Positions 16,044-23,654 of a stretch of 49,311 bases of DNA are shown one piece after another. The notes under the pieces are model-generated. The model saw only the letters and a program-made list of their open reading frames with translations. It did not search any database and was not told where the DNA came from. The translations under genes were made by a program, and so were the position numbers. Numbering within the stretch: the first letter of the stretch is position 1; every line of letters begins with the position of its first letter. Source of the stretch: Planctomycetales bacterium (lineage in GTDB: Bacteria > Planctomycetota > Planctomycetia > Isosphaerales > Isosphaeraceae); assembly GCA_027449865.1 (NCBI GenBank), contig DAIDKV010000139.1, forward strand, positions 1 to 49,311, in the 5' to 3' direction.

Positions 16044-16663
16044 ATCCAGACCTCCTTCGAGCCGCCGGGCATCGCCGAGAGAGCGGCCTTCAATCGCCTC
16101 AGGGCCCGGAGGTGCCGTTTGGTCGCCGCCGACTCGCTCAGGCCGAGCACCCGGGCGCTCTCGCCGTTGGAGAGCTGCTCGAAGTGCCGGAGCGTCAGGA
16201 TCTCGCGGTCGATCGGGTCCATGGCGTCGAGGGCCTCCTGGAGCCGACGCTTCCGCTCGGCCCGGATCGCCGCCTCGCTGGCGCGCGACTCTCGGCCGAG
16301 GAGCCGCTCGGCCAGAGCCGCCGAGGTCGTCCCCCGCGAGGCGACGGCGTGGATCGAGACCTCGCGAGCCACGTCGCGCGCCTGGGTGCCAAGCTGCTTC
16401 CGGTGCAGAATCTGCAACTGCTGGAGCACCAGGAACCGCAGCCAGAGGAACGGCGGCATCGGGTCGTCCTGCTGCTCGTACTCATCGCGACGATCGGTCG
16501 CCTCGAGGTACGCCTCCTGGATCACGTCGGAAGGGTCGATCCGCCCGCTCAGCCGACGGTCCAGTCGAAGCGCCACCATCCGCCGGAGTCGCCCGCGATG
16601 GGCGGCCAGCAGCGCCCCCCAATCGGGGCCGGCATCCGGGTTGTCGGATCCGCTGGTGTCCAT
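16040..16663 (-). CDS. ECF-type RNA polymerase sigma factor coupled to the kinase
   Basis: A 207-residue sigma-70 family factor of the extracytoplasmic-function type. Region 2 reads LSGRIDPSDVIQEAYLEATD, followed by an FLWLRFLVLQQLQILHRKQL stretch. The C-terminal region 4 has a helix-turn-helix (LRHFEQLSNGESARVLGLSE, then SAATKRHLRALRRLKAAL). It resembles the planctomycete ECF groups linked to Ser/Thr kinases, in which the sigma factor is thought to be controlled by phosphorylation rather than by an anti-sigma factor. No anti-sigma gene is adjacent. ATG 16663 (MDTSGSDNPDAG) starts the plausible coding region; the 25 residues available upstream are basic and unconvincing. Its TGA overlaps the kinase ATG by four bases. 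Confidence 0.93.
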   Translation of the reverse strand: MDTSGSDNPDAGPDWGALLAAHRGRLRRMVALRLDRRLSGRIDPSDVIQEAYLEATDRRDEYEQQDDPMPPFLWLRFLVLQQLQILHRKQLGTQARDVAREVSIHAVASRGTTSAALAERLLGRESRASEAAIRAERKRRLQEALDAMDPIDREILTLRHFEQLSNGESARVLGLSESAATKRHLRALRRLKAALSAMPGGSKEVWI

Positions 16664-16721
16664 AAGAAAGAAGACTGCGCGACGGGCCGTTCTCGGGACC
16701 GATATTCCCGGACCGCCCTGG

Positions 16722-17309
16722 TCAAACCGCCGCCTCACCCGCCGCCACCGGCGGCAAGATCTCGCGGAGCGGGCACCGAAACCCGGGCAGAACGTCCTCG
16801 CCGGTCAGCTCGTCGTGCCCCGTGACCAGGGTGATCGGGCCTTCCAGCCGAAAGACCCGGGCCTTGCGCTGCTCGGGATAGATCACCCAGATCAGCGGAA
16901 CCCCAGCCTTCTGGTCATCTTCGAGCTTCTCCTCCAGCTCCACGACCGTATCGCCGGGCAAGACGACCTCAACCACCAGGTCGGGAGTGATCCGAATCCA
17001 TCCCTTTGGCACGACCTCCCGCGGCAATCGTTCCTTCTTCACGAAAGAAATGTCCGGCTTGCGGACCAGCACCGGTGCATGGGCGAAGCACTGGTAGCCG
17101 TTCTCGGCTGGGAAGACGGTCCCCCGATGAGGCTCCCTGGAGAACCCGTGGAGACCTGCGGAGAGCTCCATCCCGATCAGGCTCGATTCCGCTCCCATCT
17201 TCCGCTCCACGAGTCGGCCATCGACCAGCTCATCGCTCTTGCTATCCGGCAGCGAGAGCAAATCCTCGGGCGTGTAAAGCCGGGCCTCCTCGGCCATGGC
17301 AGGAGTCAT
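16722..17309 (-). CDS. Uma2-like (PD-(D/E)XK-fold) protein
   Basis: A 195-residue Uma2/DUF820-family protein, a restriction-endonuclease-like fold found in many copies in cyanobacteria and planctomycetes with unknown cellular role. Landmarks are YTPEDLLSLP, ELVDGRLVERKMG, RKPDISFV and the putative metal-binding core PDLVVEVVLPGDT. A lysine follows at the expected distance (EEKLEDDQKAGVPLIWVIYP). The D/E-x-K catalytic set therefore seems intact. ATG 17309 (MTPAMAEEARLY) is preferred, with GGGAG upstream; ATG 17297 and GTG 17354 are alternatives. It lies 58 bp upstream of the sigma factor on the same strand, so co-transcription is possible, but a functional link is not evident. Confidence 0.88.
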   Translation of the reverse strand: MTPAMAEEARLYTPEDLLSLPDSKSDELVDGRLVERKMGAESSLIGMELSAGLHGFSREPHRGTVFPAENGYQCFAHAPVLVRKPDISFVKKERLPREVVPKGWIRITPDLVVEVVLPGDTVVELEEKLEDDQKAGVPLIWVIYPEQRKARVFRLEGPITLVTGHDELTGEDVLPGFRCPLREILPPVAAGEAAV

Positions 17310-17596
17310 GGGATGGGCTCCCTGGAGCACGTGGATTCTCGTCCGTACCGGCACATTCTATCACCGCGGACGATCCCGAACGAGTCGAGGCCACCGACAC
17401 GCCGGCCTCGGGTTACGGTTCATCCTTTCACTTGTTGTCGATAAAATGTGCGGCCGGCGCCGAATTTGCGGGATGATCGACCACCATTCGGCGCGTTCCC
17501 ATGGCGGGATGCGTGTCGGAATCCTTCCCGGCGCGGCTGATCGGAACCGGCGGCGCCACCATTCTTCTTGAAATCTCACCGGTCTGCGCCTGCATT

Positions 17597-18490
17597 ATGA
17601 GTCCATCCGCTGCAACCGACGTACAGACCGACGAAGAACTCTCCTGGCCCGCGCGTCTGGCCTGGCTGGTTCTGAACCTGGCCTTCGGGGTGATTCCGGC
17701 TCTCCTTTTCTTCGCCTGGGTGGAGCAGGACGCCTCGCTCGACCCGTTGGGGCGGCGGCTCGGATGGCCGTGGGGTGATCCGGCGATGAATTCGCTGGCC
17801 GGGCGATGTTTCTGGGACGTTGGGTTGTTCTTCCTCTTCGGGTTCCTGCATTCGACCCTGGCGCAGGTGGGCGTCCAGGAGAAGATTCGACGGGTCGTCC
17901 CGGCGGCGGCCATCCGGACGCTCTTCCTCATGGCGACCGGGACGGCTCTCTTCTTGATGATGAGTCTCTGGCAGTCGACGGGTCGGATGATCTGGAGACC
18001 GCCCGTAGAGTTACCAGAGTGGGCCGAGGCGGTGATCCGAGGGGCGATCTTCGCGGTGCCGGCGGTGGTGATCCTCGGGATGCTGGTGCGGCTAGGGTTC
18101 TTCGAGTTCCTCGGCTGGGCGCAGCTCCTCGGAACACCTCCGGCCTGGGAACGTACGGCCGGCATGCCGGAACTGCGGACAGGCGGGATTTATGGATGCG
18201 TCCGTCACCCGATCTACACCGGGCTGCTCGCGATGTTCGTGCTGGGCCCGACGCTCTCGCTTGATCGATTGACACTCTTCCTCGCGGCGACGGCCTACCT
18301 GTGGGTTGGTATTCCGGTCGAGGAGCGTAAACTGGTCCGGCTATTTGGCGAATCATACCTCGACTACCGGCGCCGCGTTCCGGCACTCCTGCCCGATGAC
18401 GGATCGGGGCTCGTCACCGCTCTGGGCCGCGTGGGCGCCTCGCTTCGGCCCGATTTCGGGACGAACTCGATCTCCTTGCGGGACGGTTGA
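17597..18490 (+). CDS. Integral-membrane methyltransferase-like protein (ICMT/NnrU/MddA group)
   Basis: A 297-residue protein with six or so hydrophobic segments (for example LAWLVLNLAFGVIPALLFFA, FWDVGLFFLFGFLHS, GAIFAVPAVVILGMLV). The C-terminal signature of the isoprenylcysteine methyltransferase-like fold is present: GGIYGCVRHPIYTGLLAMF followed by EERKLVRLFGESYLDYRRRV. In this group those segments bind S-adenosylmethionine. The substrate may be a small thiol (as in methanethiol S-methyltransferase) or an unknown lipid; NnrU-like proteins share the fold. ATG 17597 is chosen just before MSPSAATDVQTDEELSWPAR. No strong ribosome-binding site is visible, and a longer frame from 17501 is possible. 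It is divergent from the Uma2 gene across a 287-bp promoter region. Confidence 0.85.
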   Translation: MSPSAATDVQTDEELSWPARLAWLVLNLAFGVIPALLFFAWVEQDASLDPLGRRLGWPWGDPAMNSLAGRCFWDVGLFFLFGFLHSTLAQVGVQEKIRRVVPAAAIRTLFLMATGTALFLMMSLWQSTGRMIWRPPVELPEWAEAVIRGAIFAVPAVVILGMLVRLGFFEFLGWAQLLGTPPAWERTAGMPELRTGGIYGCVRHPIYTGLLAMFVLGPTLSLDRLTLFLAATAYLWVGIPVEERKLVRLFGESYLDYRRRVPALLPDDGSGLVTALGRVGASLRPDFGTNSISLRDG

Positions 18491-18571
18491 ACATCGACGG
18501 GCAAGACGAATCATAAGAGATGCAAAACCGAACGAAATGCCCTGGGTGGACGGCACAAGGGAGGGGAACCG

Positions 18572-18853
18572 TTGGTGTCTCGGACGATCACGGTGTGGTT
18601 CCCGCGGGACACGACGCGTGACCGCTGGCGGGAGGGCCGGTTCTTCGCCGGTTATCGGATGCTCTGGCCGGACGGGCGCGAGGTGAACGTGGGACTGGAG
18701 GCGTTCTGCCGGTACAGAGAGCGTCTGCTGGGGCTGGACCAGCACCTGGCCGGTGCGTTCGCCGGGTCGCGGATCTGCCTCGACCTGGCCGCTCGTCCGG
18801 CTGCCGAGCCGCTTCCGGAAAGTATTCAAACCGAGGAGGGCCTGCACTCGTGA
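18572..18853 (+). CDS. Small hypothetical protein coupled to the SDR
   Basis: A 93-residue protein of unknown function. It is soluble and mixed alpha/beta, with VSRTITVWFPRDTTRDRWRE, an aromatic turn (FFAGYRMLWPDGREVNVGL) and a helix (EAFCRYRERLLGLDQHLAG). The start is TTG 18572 or GTG 18575, with GAGGGG a few bases upstream; GTG has the better spacing. The stop overlaps the GTG start of the next gene (GTGA at 18850-18853), so translation is coupled. This makes it a likely partner or accessory of the reductase. Confidence 0.7.
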   Translation: MVSRTITVWFPRDTTRDRWREGRFFAGYRMLWPDGREVNVGLEAFCRYRERLLGLDQHLAGAFAGSRICLDLAARPAAEPLPESIQTEEGLHS

Positions 18854-20004
18854 GCGAGATGATCCTGCTGACCGGGGCGACGGGTCTGCTGGGCCGCTAC
18901 CTGCTCCGCGACCTCACTGCGCGAGGGGCCTCGATGGCTGTTCTCGTGCGTGGCGACCGTCGGCGATCGGCCGAGGCTCGCGTGGACGAAATCCTTTCCG
19001 ACTGGGAGGCGGCCACGGGCCGGTCGATGCCGAGGCCGTATCTGCTCGACGGCGACCTGACGGCCCCTGGGCTGGGCCTCGACGGAGACGCGATCCGGTG
19101 GCTGGCTCGTCACTGCCGGGCGGTCCTCCATAACGGCGCCAGCCTGACCTTTCAGGGCGCCGACCGCGCTGGCGATCCCTGGCGCACCAACCTGGGCGGA
19201 ACGGCGAACGTCCTGGAGGTCTGCCGGGCCGCCGGAATCGCCGAGCTTCATCACGTCTCGACCGCCTATGTCTGCGGCCGGCGCGACGACCTGGTCCACG
19301 AGGACGATCCGCCGCGCCCGTCCGCGTTCCGCAACGACTACGAGGCTTCCAAGGCTGAGTCGGAGGGCCTGGTCCGTGCCGCCGCCGCCGACTTTCGCGG
19401 CGGCGTCACGATCTATCGACCGGCGGTGATTGTCGGCGACTCAACCACCGGATACACCTCAACCTACCACGGCCTCTACCGCTACCTGCAATTCGTGGCC
19501 CTGATGAGCCGATATGCCCCTCGAGACGCCGAGGGCCGGATCCAACTGCCGATCCGCCTCAACCTGACCGGTGAGGAGCGCCGTAATCTGGTCCCGGTCG
19601 ACTGGGTTTCCGCGGCGATCACCGCGATTGTCATGCGGCCTGAGCACCACCGGAAGACCTATCACCTGGCCCCGGAGCGGCCCGTCACGGCAGGCGAGCT
19701 GGAAGAGGCGATGGCCGCGCACTTCGGCTATAGCGGTGTGACCTTCGTCGGGCCCGGCCGTCTCGACGCGGCCGATCGCAACGAATTCGAGGCACAGTTT
19801 TACGAGTTCGTGGCCCAATACGAATTATACTGGGCCTCCGAACCCCGGTTCGACGCCGCGAACACCCGCGCGGCCATCCCGGAACTCCCCTGTCCGGCCG
19901 TCGACGCGGCGATGGTCGGCCGGCTGATTCACTTTGCCGACCGAGACGCCTGGGGCCGAGGCCGTCGCCGTCGTCCGGTCGCTGGCGCTGCTGCCGCGTC
20001 GTAG
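18850..20004 (+). CDS. NAD(P)-dependent SDR, thioester-reductase-like
   Basis: A 384-residue extended short-chain dehydrogenase/reductase of the NAD_binding_4 (thioester reductase / fatty acyl-CoA reductase-like) type. The Rossmann glycine motif is TGATGLLGRYLLRDL at the N-terminus, followed by VLVRGD. VLHNGASLTF, LHHVSTAYVCG and the catalytic YxxxK (DYEASKAESEG) are all present. The later RPAVIVGDSTTGYT and NLVPVDWVSAAITAI fit the family's substrate-binding part. Such domains reduce a thioester to an aldehyde or alcohol, or act on sugar/lipid intermediates; no carrier-protein or adenylation domain is attached. Translation is coupled to the 93-residue protein upstream through the GTGA overlap. 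Confidence 0.9.
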   Translation: MSEMILLTGATGLLGRYLLRDLTARGASMAVLVRGDRRRSAEARVDEILSDWEAATGRSMPRPYLLDGDLTAPGLGLDGDAIRWLARHCRAVLHNGASLTFQGADRAGDPWRTNLGGTANVLEVCRAAGIAELHHVSTAYVCGRRDDLVHEDDPPRPSAFRNDYEASKAESEGLVRAAAADFRGGVTIYRPAVIVGDSTTGYTSTYHGLYRYLQFVALMSRYAPRDAEGRIQLPIRLNLTGEERRNLVPVDWVSAAITAIVMRPEHHRKTYHLAPERPVTAGELEEAMAAHFGYSGVTFVGPGRLDAADRNEFEAQFYEFVAQYELYWASEPRFDAANTRAAIPELPCPAVDAAMVGRLIHFADRDAWGRGRRRRPVAGAAAAS

Positions 20005-20164
20005 CACCCTTCCGACGGTCAGCAGGCCGAGAAATCCCGATTTCCGGATTTCGAAAGAATCGGAAAATTCTGATCTGTTGTCTGGAACGCTGGCCCGGAA
20101 ACGGAAATCCCCGATCCCGGCCTCCGGCCGCGGCGCGGCCGATACGGAAAGGACTCAACTCGAT

Positions 20165-20521
20165 ATGCCGACCCGCCTGCTCTCTCGACCGATGCTGGCG
20201 ACCGCCGCGTTCGTTCTGGGCTCCGTTCTGACGCTGGCGCTGGCCGGCGGAGCCTACTACGCGTACCGGCACGCCAACGGTGGCCGATCGCCGTCGCCCG
20301 GACCGACCGTTTTCACCCGCCCCGAGTTCTCGAAGCTGGTGATGGGTAAATCCGAGGACCAGGTGATCCAGACCGTCGGCCGGCCCGACGAAACCACGGA
20401 GGATAACGATTCCCGCTACTGGCATTTCAAGAATCGCACCCGAGACCCGCTTACCGGCGAGGAGGATACCGACGTGCAGGTCGTCCTCAAGGGGGGGAAA
20501 GTGGCGGAGATCAATTACTGA
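20165..20521 (+). CDS. BamE/SmpA-like membrane-anchored protein
   Basis: A 118-residue protein with an N-terminal membrane or signal segment (MLATAAFVLGSVLTLALAGG, then AYYAY). No lipobox cysteine is present, so it is probably membrane-tethered. A small outward domain with the SmpA/OmlA/BamE pattern follows: FSKLVMGKSEDQVIQTVGRP, a WHF strand, then VQVVLKGGKVAEINY. That fold usually supports envelope assembly. ATG 20165 was preferred over the longer frame from 19934, which would overlap the SDR gene; the 160-bp gap after the SDR holds only an imperfect stem near 20040-20075. It is followed by a lipoprotein gene on the same strand. Confidence 0.78.
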   Translation: MPTRLLSRPMLATAAFVLGSVLTLALAGGAYYAYRHANGGRSPSPGPTVFTRPEFSKLVMGKSEDQVIQTVGRPDETTEDNDSRYWHFKNRTRDPLTGEEDTDVQVVLKGGKVAEINY

Positions 20522-20646
20522 TTGATCGCCTGAGACGCCCGGCTGTCTCAAGCCCGTGGGCGGGTTATGCCGATTTCTACATTCGAGGATCCGGCTCCGC
20601 GTGAGGCCCGGATGGTCTCTCGTCTCCGGTCATCACAGGAGGTCCC

Positions 20647-21252
20647 ATGCGCGCCAGGCCCCTGATCCTCGCCCTCGTTCTGATGGGCTCGACCGGATGC
20701 GCCTCGTTCAAGGAGCGGCTGTTCTCGCCGCTGACCCGTCGGCTCGACACGGTCAGCAGCCAGCTTGCCGAGACAAACGGCCACCTCGCCCGGGTCAACG
20801 ACCAGCTCGACGAGACCAACCGCCAGCTCGGGACGGTCAACAACAACCTCGAAGGGATCAAGAAGCGGCTCGACGGGACCAATGGCAAGCTCGACGTCAC
20901 CAATGGCCGACTGGGCAAGGTCGACGATCGACTGGGCGAGACCAATTCCCGGCTCGCCGGCGTGCTTGAGGCGCTCGGGACGACCAACCAGAAGCTTGCC
21001 GGGCTCGATCGAGTCGACGCCAAACTTGGGACAACCAACCAGAAGCTCGAGTCCGTCGACGCCAGGCTCGCCGGGACCAATACCAAGCTCGACACGACGA
21101 ACACGAGCCTTGGCGGCGTCGATGAGAAGCTCGGGACGACCAACCAGCGGCTTGAACGGGTCGAGACCCGCCTGGACGACACGAACAAGAAGCTCGATGT
21201 CGTTGTCCAGGGGGTCCTCAAGATTCCGGGCGTTCGGCCCCCGCAGCCGTGA
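20647..21252 (+). CDS. Heptad-repeat coiled-coil lipoprotein
   Basis: A 201-residue exported lipoprotein. The signal peptide MRARPLILALVLMGSTGC ends in a plausible lipobox with Cys18. From about residue 30 to 190 it is an almost unbroken series of heptads with L in one core position and alternating V and TN in the other (for example QLAETNGHLARVNDQ, KLDTTNTSLGGVDEK). This is a parallel, probably trimeric coiled coil, similar in principle to Lpp or trimeric-adhesin stalks. One three-residue phase shift occurs near GLDRVDAKLG. There is no aromatic residue beyond the first few and no further cysteine. The protein ends VLKIPGVRPPQP. It could be an envelope spacer; the function is inferred from shape only. 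AGGAGG precedes ATG 20647. Confidence 0.88.
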   Translation: MRARPLILALVLMGSTGCASFKERLFSPLTRRLDTVSSQLAETNGHLARVNDQLDETNRQLGTVNNNLEGIKKRLDGTNGKLDVTNGRLGKVDDRLGETNSRLAGVLEALGTTNQKLAGLDRVDAKLGTTNQKLESVDARLAGTNTKLDTTNTSLGGVDEKLGTTNQRLERVETRLDDTNKKLDVVVQGVLKIPGVRPPQP

Positions 21253-21280
21253 GCCGGTCGGGCTGGAATCGCCTCCCGGC

Positions 21281-22441
21281 TCAGACTCGCAGGAAGATCC
21301 GGTTGCGGTAGAGGTGCCAGAGGAACAGCCACTCGATCACGATCACGCCGAGCGGCACCATCACCGGGCCGAAACTCCCGGAGTGCGCGGCCGCGCCCTT
21401 GAGGAAGAACTCGGAGATCTCGTCGAACGGGATGATCCGGCAGGCCATGTAAATCGTGATCGCGTTGGCTCCGATCACGACGAACGGGAACGACCAGGCG
21501 CGGAGCCTCAGCACGTCGATGATCGTGTAGAAGAGCGCCAGCAGCAGGAGGCTCCATCCACCGGCGACCAGCACGAACGAGCTGGTCCAGAGGTTCTTGA
21601 TGATCGGGAACTCGCGGCCCCAGAGGATCCCCAGCCCCAGACAGGCGAGGCCCGCCGCCGTCAGGCCGAGCGCCTTGATCCATCGACCTCGGGCCGAGAG
21701 AAGCCACTGGCCCGCCAGGGTGCCGAGGATCGCCGTGGCGATCGCTGGGATCGTCGAGAGCAGGCCCTCGTTGTCGCCGTAGCCGTAGCAGCACCGCCGG
21801 GCGCCGGGGAGGTAATGGCGGTCGAGGTAGCCCGCCAGGTTGGTCATCGGCGAGTAATCGCCGGCCATGTGCGACTCGGGGGCGGGCACGAACCTCAAAA
21901 TGGCCCAGTATCCCAGCAGGATCGCGACGAAGAGGATGACCTGGGTGCGGGTCCTCGCGAACAGGAAGATCAGCGCCGCGGCGCCGTAACCGATCGCGAT
22001 CCGCTGCAAGACGCCGGCGACCCGCACGCCCCTGGGATCGAAGTTCAGCAGGCCGTTGACGATCATCCCGAAGATGAAGAGCACGACCACTCGCCGCCCG
22101 ATCCGCCAGAGGGCGTGCGCCCGGGGATGCTCGCCGGTGAGGTACTTCCGTAGCGAGAACGGCAGCACCACTCCGACCAGGAAGAGGAACAGCGGGAAGA
22201 TCAGGTCGTAGAATCGGAAGCCTTCCCAGTCGACGTGCTCGAACTGCTCGGCGAGCTGGCTGGCTTCGGGGGTGCCCCACCATTTGCAGAGGGCCGTCGC
22301 GGCGGCGTCGCCACCGGAGATCCAGAGCATGTCGAAGCCGCGGAGGGCGTCGATCGAGGTGAGGCGTTCGGTCGGAGGCGAGGTCTTCTTCGACGCGGTC
22401 TCGGCGGTCGGGGCGTCGGCGAGTTCGGGCATCGTGCTCAC
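21281..22441 (-). CDS. DUF5009/HGSNAT-like transmembrane acyltransferase
   Basis: A 386-residue polytopic membrane protein with about ten hydrophobic helices. The N-terminal LTSIDALRGFDMLWISGG is the hallmark of the DUF5009 / heparan-alpha-glucosaminide N-acetyltransferase group, which acetylates extracytoplasmic sugars using acetyl-CoA from the cytosol. Further landmarks are FRFYDLIFPLFLFLVGV, NGLLNFDP, VLQRIAIGY and the C-terminal FVVIGANAITIYMACRIIPF. GTG 22441 (M-S-T-M-P-E-L) is preferred because GGAG lies eight bases upstream; ATG 22432 is an alternative. It starts 24 bp after the dihydrouridine synthase stop, so the two probably share a transcript. It is convergent with the lipoprotein gene (28-bp gap). 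Confidence 0.9.
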   Translation of the reverse strand: MSTMPELADAPTAETASKKTSPPTERLTSIDALRGFDMLWISGGDAAATALCKWWGTPEASQLAEQFEHVDWEGFRFYDLIFPLFLFLVGVVLPFSLRKYLTGEHPRAHALWRIGRRVVVLFIFGMIVNGLLNFDPRGVRVAGVLQRIAIGYGAAALIFLFARTRTQVILFVAILLGYWAILRFVPAPESHMAGDYSPMTNLAGYLDRHYLPGARRCCYGYGDNEGLLSTIPAIATAILGTLAGQWLLSARGRWIKALGLTAAGLACLGLGILWGREFPIIKNLWTSSFVLVAGGWSLLLLALFYTIIDVLRLRAWSFPFVVIGANAITIYMACRIIPFDEISEFFLKGAAAHSGSFGPVMVPLGVIVIEWLFLWHLYRNRIFLRV

Positions 22442-22464
22442 GCGAGAGACTCCAGATTGACGGG

Positions 22465-23502
22465 TTACCACTTGTCGATGGCGCCCGAAGGAACGGGCAC
22501 GTGTACCTCATAATGCCCCGGCGGGGGCGAGTCGGGGCCCTCAACTCGGGCGATCGCCACCACCTCGTCGAACAGCGAGGGGCTCGACAGGTTGAGGAGC
22601 CGCCGGTAGAGCGGTTTGGGCATCCTCGTGAAGTGGAAGTACCACTTGAGGATCTTCCGGAATTGCAGGCAGCCGAATCGCTCGCCCCGGCGTGAGACCA
22701 GCCCGCGGAAGTGCCGCTCCATCAGGTCGATCCGCTCCTCGTAAGAGGGATTCGGTCCCGGGTCGCCGGTCCGCGCCCAGTGGTCGAGTTGCCGGAAGAA
22801 GAACGGGTTCGCCAGTGCCCCTCGGCCGATCGAGATCGCTGCGCAGCCGGTTTCGGTGAACATCGAGGCCGCGTCGACGATCGTCCGGATGTCGCCGTTG
22901 GCGACCACCGGAATCCGGTCGACCGCCTCGACCACCGCCCGGATGCCCTCGCGATTCACCGATCCCTTGAACCCCTGGGCGCGCGTACGTCCGTGGACGA
23001 TCACGCCGGCCACGCCCACCTGCTCGAAGGCCCGCGCCAGTTCGGGCGCCGAGAGCGTCTCGTCGTCCCAGCCCAATCGCATCTTGACCGTCACCGGCAC
23101 CTTCACCGACGCGACCACCGCGGCAACGAGGTCGACGGCCCGATCGACCTGGCACATCAGGGCCGATCCGCCGCCCCCCTTCACCACCTTGCGGACGGGG
23201 CATCCCATGTTGATATCGACGGCTGGAACGCCCTTCGCCTCGACGCAGCGTGCGGCGCGTTCCATTTCATCGATGACGGCACCATAGATCTGGATTGAGA
23301 GCGGCCGGTCTTCGTCGCAGGTCTCGGCCAGCTCCTGGGCGCGCGGCCGGCCCTCGATCAGCGACCGGGCGTTGACCAGGTCGGTCGTCGCCAGGCCGAG
23401 CCCGCCGCAGCCGCGGACCGCCAGGCGGAACGCCAGGCTCGTGTACCCGGCCAGTGGGGCCAGGAAGAACCGTGACGGAATTGGCAATGGGCCCAGCGAC
23501 AT
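22465..23502 (-). CDS. tRNA-dihydrouridine synthase
   Basis: A 345-residue FMN-dependent TIM-barrel enzyme that reduces uridine to dihydrouridine in tRNA. The N-terminal PSRFFLAPLAGYTSLAFRLA is typical, followed by DRPLSIQIYG. The active-site motif DINMGCPVRKVVKGGGGSAL (Cys101) is present, along with VPVTVKMRLGWDD, IVHGRTRAQGFKG and the FMN-phosphate region VANGDIRTIVDA and ISIGRGALANPFFF. ATG 23502 (MSLGPLPIPSRFFLAP) fits the domain start; ATG 23568 would overlap the neighbouring divergent gene. It is divergent from another probable RNA- or tRNA-modifying enzyme and is followed by the DUF5009 gene. Confidence 0.95.
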   Translation of the reverse strand: MSLGPLPIPSRFFLAPLAGYTSLAFRLAVRGCGGLGLATTDLVNARSLIEGRPRAQELAETCDEDRPLSIQIYGAVIDEMERAARCVEAKGVPAVDINMGCPVRKVVKGGGGSALMCQVDRAVDLVAAVVASVKVPVTVKMRLGWDDETLSAPELARAFEQVGVAGVIVHGRTRAQGFKGSVNREGIRAVVEAVDRIPVVANGDIRTIVDAASMFTETGCAAISIGRGALANPFFFRQLDHWARTGDPGPNPSYEERIDLMERHFRGLVSRRGERFGCLQFRKILKWYFHFTRMPKPLYRRLLNLSSPSLFDEVVAIARVEGPDSPPPGHYEVHVPVPSGAIDKW

Positions 23503-23654
23503 CGGGCATCGTACAATGTCGGGGACGTCGGGGACGATCTTCCCGGAATTCTCTCGCAAGGCTGGCACCCCTCAGGCTTCGGCGGATGTCGCATCGACTC
23601 GAACATTCTAGCCCCGATCCCGCCCGCACAGGAACCCGGGACGATCGCTCATCC

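Noticed and set aside
20577-22544. 655-codon minus-strand frame
   Set aside because: It overlaps the DUF5009 gene in another frame and the lipoprotein gene antisense; its Ser/Leu/Val-rich half is simply the complement of the heptad repeats.
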